64,000 bases of DNA from NCBI GenBank assembly GCA_037975125.1, contig CM075860.1, forward strand, positions 44,799,804 to 44,863,803, written 5' to 3'. This document shows, one piece after another, positions 11,132 to 22,300 of this stretch. The notes under the pieces are model-generated. The model was not told the DNA's origin and searched no databases. It was given only the letters and a program-made list of their open reading frames with translations. The translations under genes were made by a program, and so were the position numbers. Each line of letters opens with the position of its first letter. The stretch's first letter is position 1. The stretch is from Latrodectus hesperus (taxonomy: Eukaryota > Arthropoda > Arachnida > Araneae > Theridiidae).

Positions 11132-11493
11132 AAAAAATATATTCTAACATTTCAAAATCTTATCTGGAACTTAACTCAACAACAATTCTTTCAAACTGTC
11201 ATAATTACAGTAATCTCTAAAAATTTATTAATTTATAATGTTTTTTACAATAACCAATATCCCATAATTTCACTTTATTTTGTATATATTGTAAATAGCT
11301 ATATCTATTTCTTTTCAACTCTATTAGTACATTACTATTATAACTCTCATATTGTTAATTCCTTAGTATTTACTTGTCAAATGCTTTTAGAAATGTTTCT
11401 CACTTACCTTCATTTATGCTTTTATTTTTTTCTTTATTTTTCTTTGTCTTATCAAATTGCTATTCTTTTATATAAATACCATTTATTGTACAA
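11132..11493 (+). other. U2 3' UTR, AT-rich part
   Basis: AT-rich spacer between the ORF2 stop and the conserved hairpin. It has no ORF and no repeat that I can define. Confidence 0.5.
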
Positions 11494-11549
11494 GAACTGT
11501 GATACAGAGGTCTACTGCGTAGACCACTGTAGGCTTCTATAGCCCCACC
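11494..11549 (+). promoter_or_regulatory. Conserved 3' UTR RNA hairpin (U2 copy)
   Basis: GAACTGTGAT, arms TACAGAGGTCTAC and GTAGACCACTGTA around TGC (one A/A mismatch), then AGGCTTCTATAGCCCCACC. The arm sequence differs from U1 but the pairing is kept. Confidence 0.75.
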
Positions 11550-11583
11550 AATGTAAAAGTTTTTCTTTCAAATAAAAACAGTC

Positions 11584-11726
11584 GGGTTGCGGTTCTCGGG
11601 AGGGGTGCTCCTGCCTCACCGTGGGGGTGTTCCTTGCTCTGGTCGGACGATAGGGGGATTTTAACCTGTTAACCCAAGGTAAAGATCAGGGTCCCCTTAC
11701 GTCATTATCCTCATGTCTAGAGCAAC
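11584..11726 (+). promoter_or_regulatory. A-family 3' terminal structured module (U2 copy)
   Basis: GGGTTGCGGTTCTCGGG to TGTCTAGAGCAAC. GACG..AGGGGGA pairs with TCCCCTTACGTC, and CCTG pairs with CAGG inside it. AATAAA precedes it. Confidence 0.75.
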
Positions 11727-14570
11727 TCAAAATTAGAAAATTTAACTGATAAACTTATGGAATTATGCAAACAAAGCGCGGAAGAAAATTTAACTTTTAG
11801 AAATCCAAACAAAAAATTTAAATTAAATTGGTGGAACTCCAATCTTAGAAATCTAAAAAGCAAGACTAACGCATTTAGAAGAAGGTTCAAAAATACACAA
11901 AACCAAGAGGAAAGAAAATACTTCATAATTCAATATAAAAAATCACTAGCAATTTACAAAAAAGAACTTTTATCTGCGAAACTAAAAAGCTGGCAATCTT
12001 TCTGCACGAAATCTAATTCAGCCTATGGAATATTACAAAAAATTGCAACCAATAAATTATTCAACCCAACCTCATTTATTCCCCTAATTTCCACCCAACA
12101 AAATTCAAACATCTCAAACTCAATCTTCTCAGATTTACTGAACTTCTCCTTTCCAACTGACCCCACAAACATAGAAATAACTCCTAAAACTCTAAATAAA
12201 AATTTAGATCCTCCGTTTACTAACACTGAAATTAAGACTACAATAAAAAACCTTAACAACTCAAAAGCACCAGGAATAGACAGTATTGATAATGGCTTAA
12301 TCAAACTAATTTATAAAGCAATTCCAAAAATTATACAAAATTATTTCAACTTATGTTTAAAATTACACCACTTTCCAAAAGCCTTTAAAATCGGACAAAT
12401 AATCTTCTTTCTCAAAAAAGACCAACCCCCAAATATTCCAAATTCTTATCGTCCTATTTGTCTGCTATCAGCAATGGGGAAAATCTTGGAACGTCTGCTA
12501 ACAAACAGAATAAAATTCTATATAGAAAATAACAAAATCTTAAATAATGCCCAATATGGATTCAGATCAGGTACATCAACTGAACACGCACTTCTCAAAA
12601 TTAAAGAACAAATAAATATTAATAAATCAATAAATAATTATACAGCCCTAATAAGTATGGATATAAGCAAAGCATTTGACTCGCTCTGGTGGCCGGGCAT
12701 AAAAACTACATTAAATAATATAAACCTCCCCAATAACATACTAAAATGTTTCTTTAATTTTCTCTCAGACAGAGAACTAGTAGTTTATCATGATAATGTC
12801 AATATACATAAAAAACAAACAAGGGGCTGCCCGCAGGGATCGGTCAGTGGTCCTATATTGTGGAACTTATATTATAACGAAGTAAATGCTTTCAAATGGC
12901 CATCTCATACTACAATAATCTCTTTCGCGGATGATACTTTGTTTGTAGTGTCAGGCAAAACTAAAGAAAGTCTTAAACTTAATTGTAATGAAACTCTTTC
13001 TATTTATTCACAACTATGTAACAAGCTTAAACTTATAATTTCTCCAACAAAATCAAAAGTACTAATCCTAGGAAAGAAAACACACACGCTTAAATACAAT
13101 CCTAAAATTGTTTTTAACGGCCAAAGTCTAAAACACACAAAACTTCTAAAATATCTAGGAATTTATATAGATCCAAAATTATCTTTTCTACAACACATTA
13201 GACAAATAAAACCTAAAATAATCAACATTGTACAAAAATTAAAATCAATGACTTCTTTAAATTGGGGCATTAAAGGGAAACTAATTAAAATAATATATAA
13301 TACAATTATCATAAAAATTATTCTCTATGGTGCGGCATTCTGGAATGAACATCCAAATCAACGAAAATCAAAACAACTATTAAGTTTAGAAAGGTACTTC
13401 TCCCTATTAATTACCAAATGCTTTCAAACAACATCCACCTCGGGACTGGAGCTACTGGCTGGTATTCCACCACTTCCTTTATTGGCTGACTATGAGAACT
13501 TAAAATCCAGACTCTTCCTCCACAATATCGAAATTAAAATAAATGACCTAAATATACCACCTAATATTGATAAAAGACCAAAAAAAGAAGCAATACATCC
13601 AGCAAATTGGCAAAAAGGACTAAAAATCTTTCTTAACCCAAATTCCATTTCATTTCAACCAAAACCAACAAATTGGACTATTTACACTGATGGATCAAAA
13701 TTGAACGATAATATAGGTGCAGCCTACCTCATCTTCTACAACAATATCCTACAAGACACAAAGTTAATACGTTTACATAAATTCAACACAGTTTTTCAGG
13801 CTGAAGCATTGGCGATTAAATTGGCAATTCAACACACAATACAAGAAAACCTACATCATATAACTATCTGGACAGATAGCAAATCTACATTACAATCATT
13901 ACGAAACCCCTTTCCAGAATCAACAATCATCCAAGACATCCAGAACCTAATCTTAAAAAACCAAAATTTCCAAATTCAACTATGTTGGATCAAGGCCCAC
14001 CAGGGAGTATTGGGAAATGAATTAGCGGACCAAAAGGCGAAAGAGGCAACAGATCTACACGAAAACGACACTACAAGAATTCCCTGGTCAAAATCTCCGT
14101 TAAAGCGCCTCCTAAAAAATCACATTCTCTCTCTATGGCAACAGAAATGGACGGATGAAACAACAGGAAGACATATCTACCAACTTTTCCCAAATGTATC
14201 AACAGAAATATGTTACGAAATTCCACAAATAAACTTTTTCATATCCAACCACGGTCCATTTCCCACGTACTACAAACGAATCCACAAAGCATCAACAGAC
14301 CTCTGTTCCTGCGGACAGATAGGTACAAATCTCCACTATCTACTAAATTGTCCAATAACAAAGGATCTTCATATTAAAAAATCTCCCAACCAATCAGACC
14401 TACAATTCCTAAAATATTGCATCTCCGAAAAAAACAGAAGAAACAAACTAATCAAAATCGGCTCCCTGCTAATGGACCAAGGCCTGAAAATCTGCAAGGA
14501 CCAAACCCAAAGATCAGATGAAACTTTAACAACCATAAATTCTGACTCAGACTCAGATACTGATCTCTAA
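11727..14570 (+). pseudogene. LINE ORF2 fragment: RT, RNase H and CCHC (U3)
   Basis: Open from the truncation point to the stop at 14570 (first ATG 11757). It keeps the linker (FKLNWWNSNLRNLKSKT), RT with LISMDISKAFDSLWW, GCPQGSVSGPILWN and FADDTLFV, RNase H with YTDGSK, QAEALA, WTDSKST and NELADQKA, and a CSCG...H....C finger. No stop or frameshift is present, but the endonuclease domain has been lost, so it cannot retrotranspose on its own. Closest in the window to U1 and U11. Confidence 0.87.
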
Positions 14571-14841
14571 TAAAAATAACTCTTTTAGTGCCAAACAACC
14601 AAATCTGGACTTGAACTCCTCAACAACCTATATATATAGACTCTTCAACTACCTTTCCAGGACTGAGTTCTCCATCCTTGTATATATTGTATATTTTTTA
14701 TTATTCTTTAAATTTATAAATGTAAACTTAATTAATTAACTAATTATATAATCTTTGCTTAATCTTTTTAATATTTAATTCTTTTTTATTTCTATTATTA
14801 TAGTTTAATACCATGTAATCATTTTTATTAATAACATAAAA

Positions 14842-14897
14842 GAACTGTGATGTACTGCTTCACTATGTGAAGTAGTACAGGCCTTATGTGCCCCACC
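14842..14897 (+). promoter_or_regulatory. Conserved 3' UTR RNA hairpin, first of two (U3)
   Basis: GAACTGTGAT, arms GTACTGCTTCAC and GTGAAGTAGTAC around TAT, then CAGGCCTTATGTGCCCCACC. One internal mismatch. A second copy follows 126 bp downstream. Confidence 0.75.
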
Positions 14898-14967
14898 ACT
14901 GTTTGTTACTTTAATTATATTCTTTTCCTTTCTATTTTAATCCTTATAATGTAATTTTATCTGTAAA

Positions 14968-15023
14968 GAACTGTGATGTACTGCTTTACTGTGTAGAGCA
15001 GTACAGGCCTTATGTGCCCCACC
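14968..15023 (+). promoter_or_regulatory. Conserved 3' UTR RNA hairpin, second of two (U3)
   Basis: Arms TGTACTGCTTTAC and GTAGAGCAGTACA around TGT, with one G-U pair. The flanks are the same as in the first copy, so this is a local tandem duplication of the hairpin with about 70 bp of spacer. Confidence 0.75.
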
Positions 15024-15050
15024 ACTGTATATTTGGATAAATAAAAAACC

Positions 15051-15189
15051 GGGTTGCGGTTCTCGGGGGGGCGCCCCTGGGGCAACTTGGGGGTGTTTCT
15101 AGCTCTGATAGACGTAAAGGGAACTACACCTGCTAACCTAAGGTATAGATCAGGGTTCCCTTTCGTTCACTTAATCTGTCTAGAGCAAC
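15051..15189 (+). promoter_or_regulatory. A-family 3' terminal structured module (U3 copy)
   Basis: GGGTTGCGGTTCTCGGG to TGTCTAGAGCAAC. GACGTAAAGGGAA pairs with TTCCCTTTCGTT, and ACCTG with CAGGG. AATAAA lies just upstream. Confidence 0.75.
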
Positions 15190-15595
15190 TTATTTAAAAC
15201 ATTATAATATTATTTAACAAAATTATACTCATGAATGTTTATATAACTTAAAAGAAACTTATATTGTAACTATTATTCTATTTATATTATTATATTATTA
15301 TATTTAAAAATGTTTATTAATATTAAGTTATCCAAATTATTTATTGTTAACATAAAAAATATGATGTATCTGAACTGTGATGTAGTAATCTATTGCATAG
15401 ATTACTACAGGCCTAAGAGCCCCACCAATGTAAAAATTGTCAATAAACAAGTCAGGTTGCGGTTCTCATGCTGGGCGTTCCATGGGTTTCCATGGGGTGC
15501 TTTTTGCTCTAAATGATGTATGGGAATAAAACCTGTTAACCATTGGTACAGATCAGGGTTCCCATCATCAAATAATCATTCCTGTCTAGAGCAAC
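15190..15595 (+). mobile_element. A-family LINE unit U4, 3' UTR only (406 bp)
   Basis: Sits between two complete copies of TGTCTAGAGCAAC (15177-15189 and 15583-15595). It holds only AT-rich 3' UTR, one conserved hairpin (15372-15426; arms TGTAGTAATCTAT and ATAGATTACTACA, perfectly paired around TGC) and a terminal module (15454-15595; GATGTATGGGAA with TTCCCATCATC). The 68-aa ORF at 15310-15516 crosses these structures and is very unlikely to be a gene. Confidence 0.85.
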
Positions 15596-17038
15596 TCAAT
15601 AAATTATCTGGGTGTTACAATAGATAACAAATTATCTTTTTTAAACCATATCAGGAACATAAAATCAAAAACAATCCCAATAGGCCAAAAACTCCAATCA
15701 ATGATTGGCAGAGACTGGGGCCTCAAAAGCAAAATACAAAAAATCTTATACTTAACAATAATCCAAAGAATAATCCTTTATGCAGCCTCCTTCTGGATTC
15801 AACCATTGAATTCAAGAAAAATTCGACAATTACTCAGCATTCAACGTTTCTTTCTTCTCCAAATCACAAGAAGCTTCCGAACAGTTTCTACTGCAGCTCT
15901 ATGTACCCTCACTGGTCTTCCACCTCTCCATATTCAAGCAGAACATGAAGCAAATAAAGCAACCATCCTTCAACTTAACTACCCTACAAAAATAGAAACC
16001 ACATTATTTTTTCCAGAAAGTATTGAATCAAAGATTCACAAGGATATAATGCACCCAGCCCTAAGAAATGAAGAATTAAATATTCTAAACATAGTAAAAT
16101 CATCTCAAACATCACCTCAAAAAGAACTCCTAAATTCAATCCCAAATTACTACACAGATGGTTCAAGAATGAACAGCAACACAGGAGCAGCCTTCATCCT
16201 TCAAATCAACAATTCAACCATAGCAACAGAACAATTCCTTTTACACCCTTTAAACTCAGTATTTCAAGCGGAAGCATATGCTATCCAACAAGCAATAGAA
16301 CATGCATTATCAAATAACTTCCAAAAAATTATCATCTGGTCTGACAGTAAATCGGTACTTCAAGCAATAGGCAACCCAGTACACAGATCTCCTCTGATCT
16401 ATAATATTCAAAACTGCATAATTCAAAACTCAAAGAAAATTAAAATTATTCTTGCATGGACAAGAGCGCACGTGGGCACAACTGGTAATGAACAGGCTGA
16501 CGAGGCAGCAAAAAAGGCAACAGAACTCTCAGAAACTAATATTTGTAAACTTAAATGGGCCCAATCATCAATTAAATATAAAATCAAACAATCATTATTA
16601 CAATCCTGGCAACAATATTGGCAATTGGCTCACCAAGGAAGATTTACATTTAAATTACTCCCTATAGTCTCAAACCAACTTCTCTCAGGTAATCCCTATT
16701 TAAATTACTACTACACTAATCACGCCCCAACTCCAGAATATTTCTTCAAAATTGAAAAGGCTCGTGGAGATTTGTGCATCTGTAATCAAAAAGGCACTCT
16801 ACTCCATTACCTCACAGAGTGTCCCTTAACCCACCATCATCACTTGAAACAGGCCCCATCTCAAGAAAACCACCAGTTCCTACAATTCTGTATCAAAAAC
16901 ACCTACAGAAGGAAAATCCTGATAAAAATAGCAATGTTCATCACAGAAAAAGGACTAGAGCTCTGTAAAAACCCGCTAACCTCTTGCTCAGAAGACCAGT
17001 CAATCTCATCCTCTTCAACAAACTCAGTTTCTTTCTAA
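15596..17038 (+). pseudogene. LINE ORF2 fragment: RT C-terminus, RNase H, CCHC (U5)
   Basis: Open in one frame from the unit start (first ATG 15701). It reads NYLGVTIDNKLSFL, the region just after the RT active site, then RNase H (YTDGSR, QAEAYA, WSDSKSV, NEQADEAAKKA) and a CICNQKGTLLHYLTEC finger. The palm and endonuclease are missing. RNase H catalytic residues D, E, D and D are present. The protein is the most diverged A-type sequence here. Confidence 0.85.
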
Positions 17039-17099
17039 CCACCAGCAAAGACTCTCTCAACAACAAAGTACTCTTTCTTTTAAATGGTTCTCACTTCCA

Positions 17100-18060
17100 G
17101 AGGAAAGCCATTCCATTCCAATTAATATGCTTCTAAAATGACAATAATGGCAAACTCACTTTCCCAGTTGTAACTCATTTCAGTATATCTTGATTTTCAA
17201 GACTGTATTCTGCAAATATTTCCACTTTAAATCGTATAATCAATGTCACATCCATTGCTCGAATAATTAACTTACAATAAATATTCACTACCTAATTTTA
17301 ATCTCTAATTTATAAATGTATCCATTAAAACTGTGTAACTATTCTATGTAAATTTTTCATATGCTTTATATTCTAAACAATTGTCTTTTATCAGTTTATG
17401 TTGTTGACTTGCACTGGATACAAACTAATATTAAACCCTATACCTTTAATATTTTAATATTTTTAATAATTAATTATTCCATAAGTCATAATTATTAAAT
17501 TATTTAACTTATTTTAATTTCAATGTTAATTCTTATACTTTTGATGTCTCTGCAATCTCTTTTTGGAATGATATACTTGTTTGAACCAAATATCACTTTA
17601 ATATTCTAACTTTTCAACAGCTAAAATTTCTGTCTGTCACTTAACAAAACAACACTACTTTTTTCCTCTGTCCAAAACAATGCAAACAAATTTCAGGTTA
17701 TTAGTATTGCTATAAAGTTTAAGTGTTCTAAAAAATTAGTTGTCTTAAGAACCATATTATTGTTAACATGGTGTATTTTGTAAAACTAACATCTTGTATA
17801 GACAAATTCACACCCTCAATTTGTAACTTATTTTAGTACTCCATATTAAGCAGTGCATCCAATGTTCACATCCTTTGCTAGTATAATTAACTCACTGTAA
17901 ATATTCATTATCAAACTTTTAATTACTATTTTATAAATGTATCTATCAAACAGTGTAACTGCTACATGCTAAATCCATTTTTGCTTTTATATTCTGAACA
18001 ATTGTATCATCTCAATTTATATGTTACCCTGTACTGGATATATGTATTTTGTTATCTTAT
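17100..18060 (+). repeat. Diverged direct duplication within U5 3' UTR (spacing about 620 bp)
   Basis: The region around 17230-17430 (CACATCCATTGCT, AATTAACTTAC, ATAAATGTATC, CAGTTTATGTT) recurs at about 17850-18050 (CACATCCTTTGCT, AATTAACTCAC, ATAAATGTATC, CAATTTATATGTT) in the same order. The copies have clearly drifted. It explains part of the long 3' UTR. Confidence 0.65.
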
Positions 18061-18763
18061 TGTAATACAGTTTTGGTTGTAAATATCAACTCTCCCTACA
18101 AATTTACCCTAAACCTAATACCCCTATCCAATAACCTTGTTAATTTTAAATCTATCCAACTAAAATAGTTACAATTTACCAGTTTTGTAAGTCTACATAA
18201 ATTAAATCTATTAACTACCACCTTTTAATCAAGACAACTTCTTAAACTGTCTAGAGTTACTTTTTACATATAATATTACTAGTTATATCCAAATGTATAA
18301 ATTGTTACTCTTCTATTGCAATTACTTATTACCCTATGACAGACTTATTATTTGACTACTGTTGCTGTGTAACAATTCTTGAATATTTTTCTTTGTATAT
18401 TCTATATATATATATACTTTTTTCTCTTTTTCTTTTTACTTTTTTAGGAATAGTAATCTTAGTTTTGTATTACCAGTATTTGTCTTATTATCTCCATTAT
18501 TCCAAAATGTCTATAAATATTAACTAATTTTTCTTACCATTTTAAACCTCGTTTACTCAAATTGTAACCTTGTGACTTGTAAATCTTACCCAAATATTAT
18601 CAGTTCTCACCAATTATTAACTGTACTTATGAATCAAAATTGTAAAATATTGCTCACATATCAAGGTAAATAATTTCATACTGAATTGTAGACCGAAATT
18701 GTTTATTTCAGTTATAACTGTGTAAACTTGTAAACCAATAATTGTTAAATTAAAACTGTAACA
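18060..18763 (+). other. U5 3' UTR, distal AT-rich part
   Basis: About 700 bp of AT-rich DNA before the conserved hairpin. The 63-aa ORF at 18336 is composed of hydrophobic low-complexity sequence and is not supported as a gene. Confidence 0.5.
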
Positions 18764-18819
18764 GAACTGTGATGTGCAGTCCTGCTGCGTCAGGACTGTG
18801 CAGGCTTGAAAGCCCCACC
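18764..18819 (+). promoter_or_regulatory. Conserved 3' UTR RNA hairpin (U5 copy)
   Basis: GAACTGTGAT; arms TGCAGTCCTG and CAGGACTGTGCA around CTGCGT; then CAGGCTTGAAAGCCCCACC. The GC-rich arms differ at most positions from the other copies yet still pair. Confidence 0.72.
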
Positions 18820-18849
18820 TATGTAAATTTTAATTTCAATAAAGTAGCC

Positions 18850-18982
18850 AGGTTGCGGTTCTCGGGGGACGCCCGTGCCCTAGGGAGGGTGTTCTTTGTT
18901 CTAGGTCGATGGAGGGACATATCTGATAACCAACGGTATAGTGCAGAGTCCCTCCACGCCTCATTATTCTGTCTAGAGCAAC
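18850..18982 (+). promoter_or_regulatory. A-family 3' terminal structured module (U5 copy)
   Basis: GGTTGCGGTTCTCGGGG to TGTCTAGAGCAAC. GATGGAGGGAC pairs with GTCCCTCCACGCC; TTGTTCTAG pairs with CTAGAGCAA through one G-U. AATAAA precedes it. Confidence 0.75.
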
Positions 18983-19332
18983 TTTTAGAAGTACCAAGAC
19001 CCTTAACTAAAAAACTTCTCTCAAAAAAATTCATATATATAGAGCTTGCCAAATTCAAAATAGACTTGTTCAGAATTTCATACCGTTGCCAAAAATGCCA
19101 ATCATTCAATCATCAAACAAAAGAATGTACTTTCAGAAATCATTACTGCGCCAAATGCAGCAAATGCCATCCAACGGAAAAATGTCAAACAGACTTCTTT
19201 AAATGCATTAATTGCATTGAAGCCAACTGTAATGGAGCCGATTTTCAGGACAACCATCCGGCCTACGCACTAAATTGTCCAGCATACCAACTTTATCAAG
19301 AACAACAATATTACCATTCATTTGATTACTAA
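18983..19332 (+). pseudogene. LINE ORF1 C-terminal fragment with zinc knuckles (U6)
   Basis: Reads LEVPRPLTKKLLSKKFIYIELAKFKIDLFR, then CQKCQSFNHQTKEC, CAKCSKCHPTEKC and CINCIEANCNG with a later H and C. It is the last 116 residues or so of ORF1. The N-terminus is lost by truncation. A longer ORF that starts at 18769 only runs in through the terminal module of U5 and is not a real gene. The stop (19330-19332) is followed by the ORF2 ATG at 19335. Confidence 0.82.
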
Positions 19333-19334
19333 TT

Positions 19335-22300
19335 ATGGCAAATACAAACTTATTTAAGAATTTCACACTCACAAACACAACACATAACACAAATCTAATA
19401 GATATCAATGTAAATGAGCTCAATTTTCTGCAAATTAATCTACAACACAGTAAATCAGCTCTAACGCAACTACTAGAAACAATCAAAAATAACCAAAGTC
19501 ATATTATACTTATACAAGAACCTTATCTATATCAAAAAACCATAAAAGGTACTCCACTCTCACTAAAAACATATTATAATAATAATTCAGGCACGGCCAA
19601 ATGTGCAATCTTTATTAATGCACCTTTTAACCCAATCCAACTAATAACAGAGGATGATATAGTGGTAATCTTAATAAATCTTCTACCTAAACCACTAATT
19701 ATTATAAATGTATATGCTTCCCCTTCAGGCAACTTAGATAACACATTACAAAAAATAAAAATTTATCTAGATAAATTTTCTCAAAACCATCATATACTTT
19801 TATGTGGTGACTTTAATGCTCAAAACCAACTTTGGAATTATACATCTAATAACAGTCGTGGTCAATTAATGGAAACTTTTATCACAAGCAACAACCTTAA
19901 TCTAATAAACACTTTGAATTGTCCCCCAACTTTTACGGGACCTAATGGTAATGGTTGGCCCGATCTGACCATAACAAATAATAGTTTGTATCCACTAATT
20001 CAAAACTGGACAGTACAAGACCATATAACTTGCTCAGATCACAATAATATTACATTCTCTATTAAGGAAAAATCAACTATTTTCTTTAACAAAAGATTTA
20101 ATAGTAAGATTAATAAAACAAAATACCTTAAACTAATTAAAAGTGATTTAAAACCTTACTACAGTCAACTAAAAGAATGTCATAGTACAGATTCTTTGGA
20201 CAATATAACAGAACAAATACTAAATAAATGTAAACATAATGCAGAGTTAACCTTCCCACTAAGAAACCCAACAAAGCAATTTAAACTTAATTGGTGGTCC
20301 CCAAATCTACGTCAATTAAAAAATAAGACTAGGGCACATAGACGAAGATTTAAAATGACACAAGACCCAATACTGCGAAAACAATTTCTACTACAATACA
20401 AACAATCATTAGCCAAATACAAAAAAGAAATTTTAATCAGTAAACTTAACAGCTGGCAAACATTTTGTACAAAATCAAAAACAACTTATGGAATCCTTGA
20501 AAAAATAGCGACTAACAAACTGTTCAAACCAACAACTTTCATACCCATAAATCAAGTACAAAATAATCAAAATATCTCTGAAAAGATCTTCACAGACTTA
20601 CTTCACTCTTCTTTCCCATCTCAAACAGATGATCAAATTCCAAACCCTCATACCCCAAAAACAACTTGCACAACAGCAGATCCACAATTTACAATTACAG
20701 AACTCCAAACAATTATTAAGTCCCTAAATAATTCCAAAGCCCCGGGCTTAGACGGTTTAGACAACAGCATAATAAAATTAATTTTTAGAGCACACCCAAA
20801 ACTTATTCTTCTTCTTTTCAATACATGCCTAAACCTAAATTACTTTCCAAAGATATTTAAAATTGGCCAAGTGATTTTTTTTCTTAAGAAAAATCGTCAA
20901 CCAAACGACCCTAAATCTTATCGACCTATATGTTTATTATCGGCTTTAGGGAAGGTTTTTGAAAAATTAATCACTAACAGACTTAAATTTTATCTTGAAA
21001 ATGCTAAATTTTTAAGTGATACGCAGTTTGGTTTCCGTTCAAAACTCTCTACAGAAAATGCCTTACTCAAAATTACCGAACTCACAACAATTAATAAACA
21101 ACAAGATAAATATACGGCTTTAATAAGCCTGGATATACAAAAAGCGTTTGATAATCTTTGGTGGCCGGGGTTAAGAGCTACTCTAAATACCTTAAACCTC
21201 CCATTAAACTTACTTAAAACATTTTATAATTTTTTAGAAAATAGGAAGTTAGTTATTATCCATGATAACATAAATATTCAAAAATCACACACCAGAGGCT
21301 GTCCGCAAGGCTCAGTAAGCGGTCCCATTCTATGGAACGTTTATTTTAATAAAATTAGCAATCACCAATGGCCTAACCATACAAATATAATAACTTTTGC
21401 GGACGATACTTTATTTATCATATCAGGCGAAACAAAGGAAAAATTAAAACTTAATTGCAATGCAACACTGGAAATATTCTCAACTCTTTGTAAAGAACTC
21501 AAATTAAATGTGTCTCCCACTAAATCAAAAATTATGATTCTAGGTAAAAAGAAACAAACTTTAAAATATAATCCAAAGATAACTTTAAATAACATCAGTT
21601 TGAAACATACAAAAGTCCTCAATTATTTCGGAATCCAAATAGATGCAAAATTTTCATTTCTCTATCATATTCGTTCTCTAAAGCCGCGTCTCTTAAAAAT
21701 AGCTCAAAATTTTAAATCAATGATTAATTTTACATGGGGTCTGAAAGGAAAGATAATGAAGACATTATATCAAACAATAATCCAACGAATAATTTTATAT
21801 GGTGCTATAATATGGTATGATCAACCAACAATTAGGAAAAACCGTCAACTTAACACAATAGAAAGAATGTTCACTCTTCTAATAACAAGAAGTTTTAAAA
21901 CCATGTCTACAGCAAGTCTTGAAATCCTGTCAGGAGTACCTCCGCTTCCACTACTGGCGGAACAAGAAAAATTAAGATCAGCTCTAATCCAACATCATCA
22001 TTCAATGTCAATTGAGAACATTCTATTTATGCCAAATTCCATTGAAAATACTCCCCATAAAGATTTAATTCACCCAGCCAATTGGTCTAAAGGTATCAAA
22101 ATTTATCTACCGAAAAACCAAACATTTCAAACCACACCACCGGAATCAACAACATGGAACTTCTACACCGATGGTTCCAAAATGGATGACAGTGTTGGAG
22201 CGGCCTTCGTCTCTTATCATAATAATAATCTCCAATCAACAGAAATTTATCGTCTACATAAATTAAATTCAATATTTCAAGCCGAAGCCTTCGCAATCTT

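Larger units (their letters stand above)
6037..11726 (+). mobile_element. A-family LINE unit U2, both ORFs present
   Basis: Begins directly after the U1 end and finishes at TGTCTAGAGCAAC (11714-11726). It has a short leader (6037-6227), a full ORF1, and an ORF2 with one frameshift. Its proteins group with U7, U8 and U9 (for example FKEGQVIFF rather than FKIGQIIFF), a lineage different from the neighbouring U1 and U3. Confidence 0.88.
11727..15189 (+). mobile_element. A-family LINE unit U3, 5'-truncated inside ORF2
   Basis: Begins inside the ORF2 linker right after the U2 terminus and ends at TGTCTAGAGCAAC (15177-15189). ORF1 and the endonuclease are absent. The 3' UTR carries the conserved hairpin twice. 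Confidence 0.88.
15596..18982 (+). mobile_element. A-family LINE unit U5, 5'-truncated, long 3' UTR
   Basis: Begins inside the RT thumb region and ends at TGTCTAGAGCAAC (18970-18982). Its ORF2 fragment is divergent from all other units (ending SSSTNSVSF), and its 3' UTR is 1.9 kb, three or four times longer than in the others. Confidence 0.85.

Noticed and set aside
15310..15516. 68-aa ORF in U4
   Set aside because: It crosses the conserved hairpin and terminal module of a 3' UTR-only unit; no domain, no homologue in sister units.
18769..18982. N-terminal extension of the ORF that runs into U6 ORF1
   Set aside because: It is the U5 hairpin and terminal module read in frame by chance; the element junction at 18982/18983 splits it.
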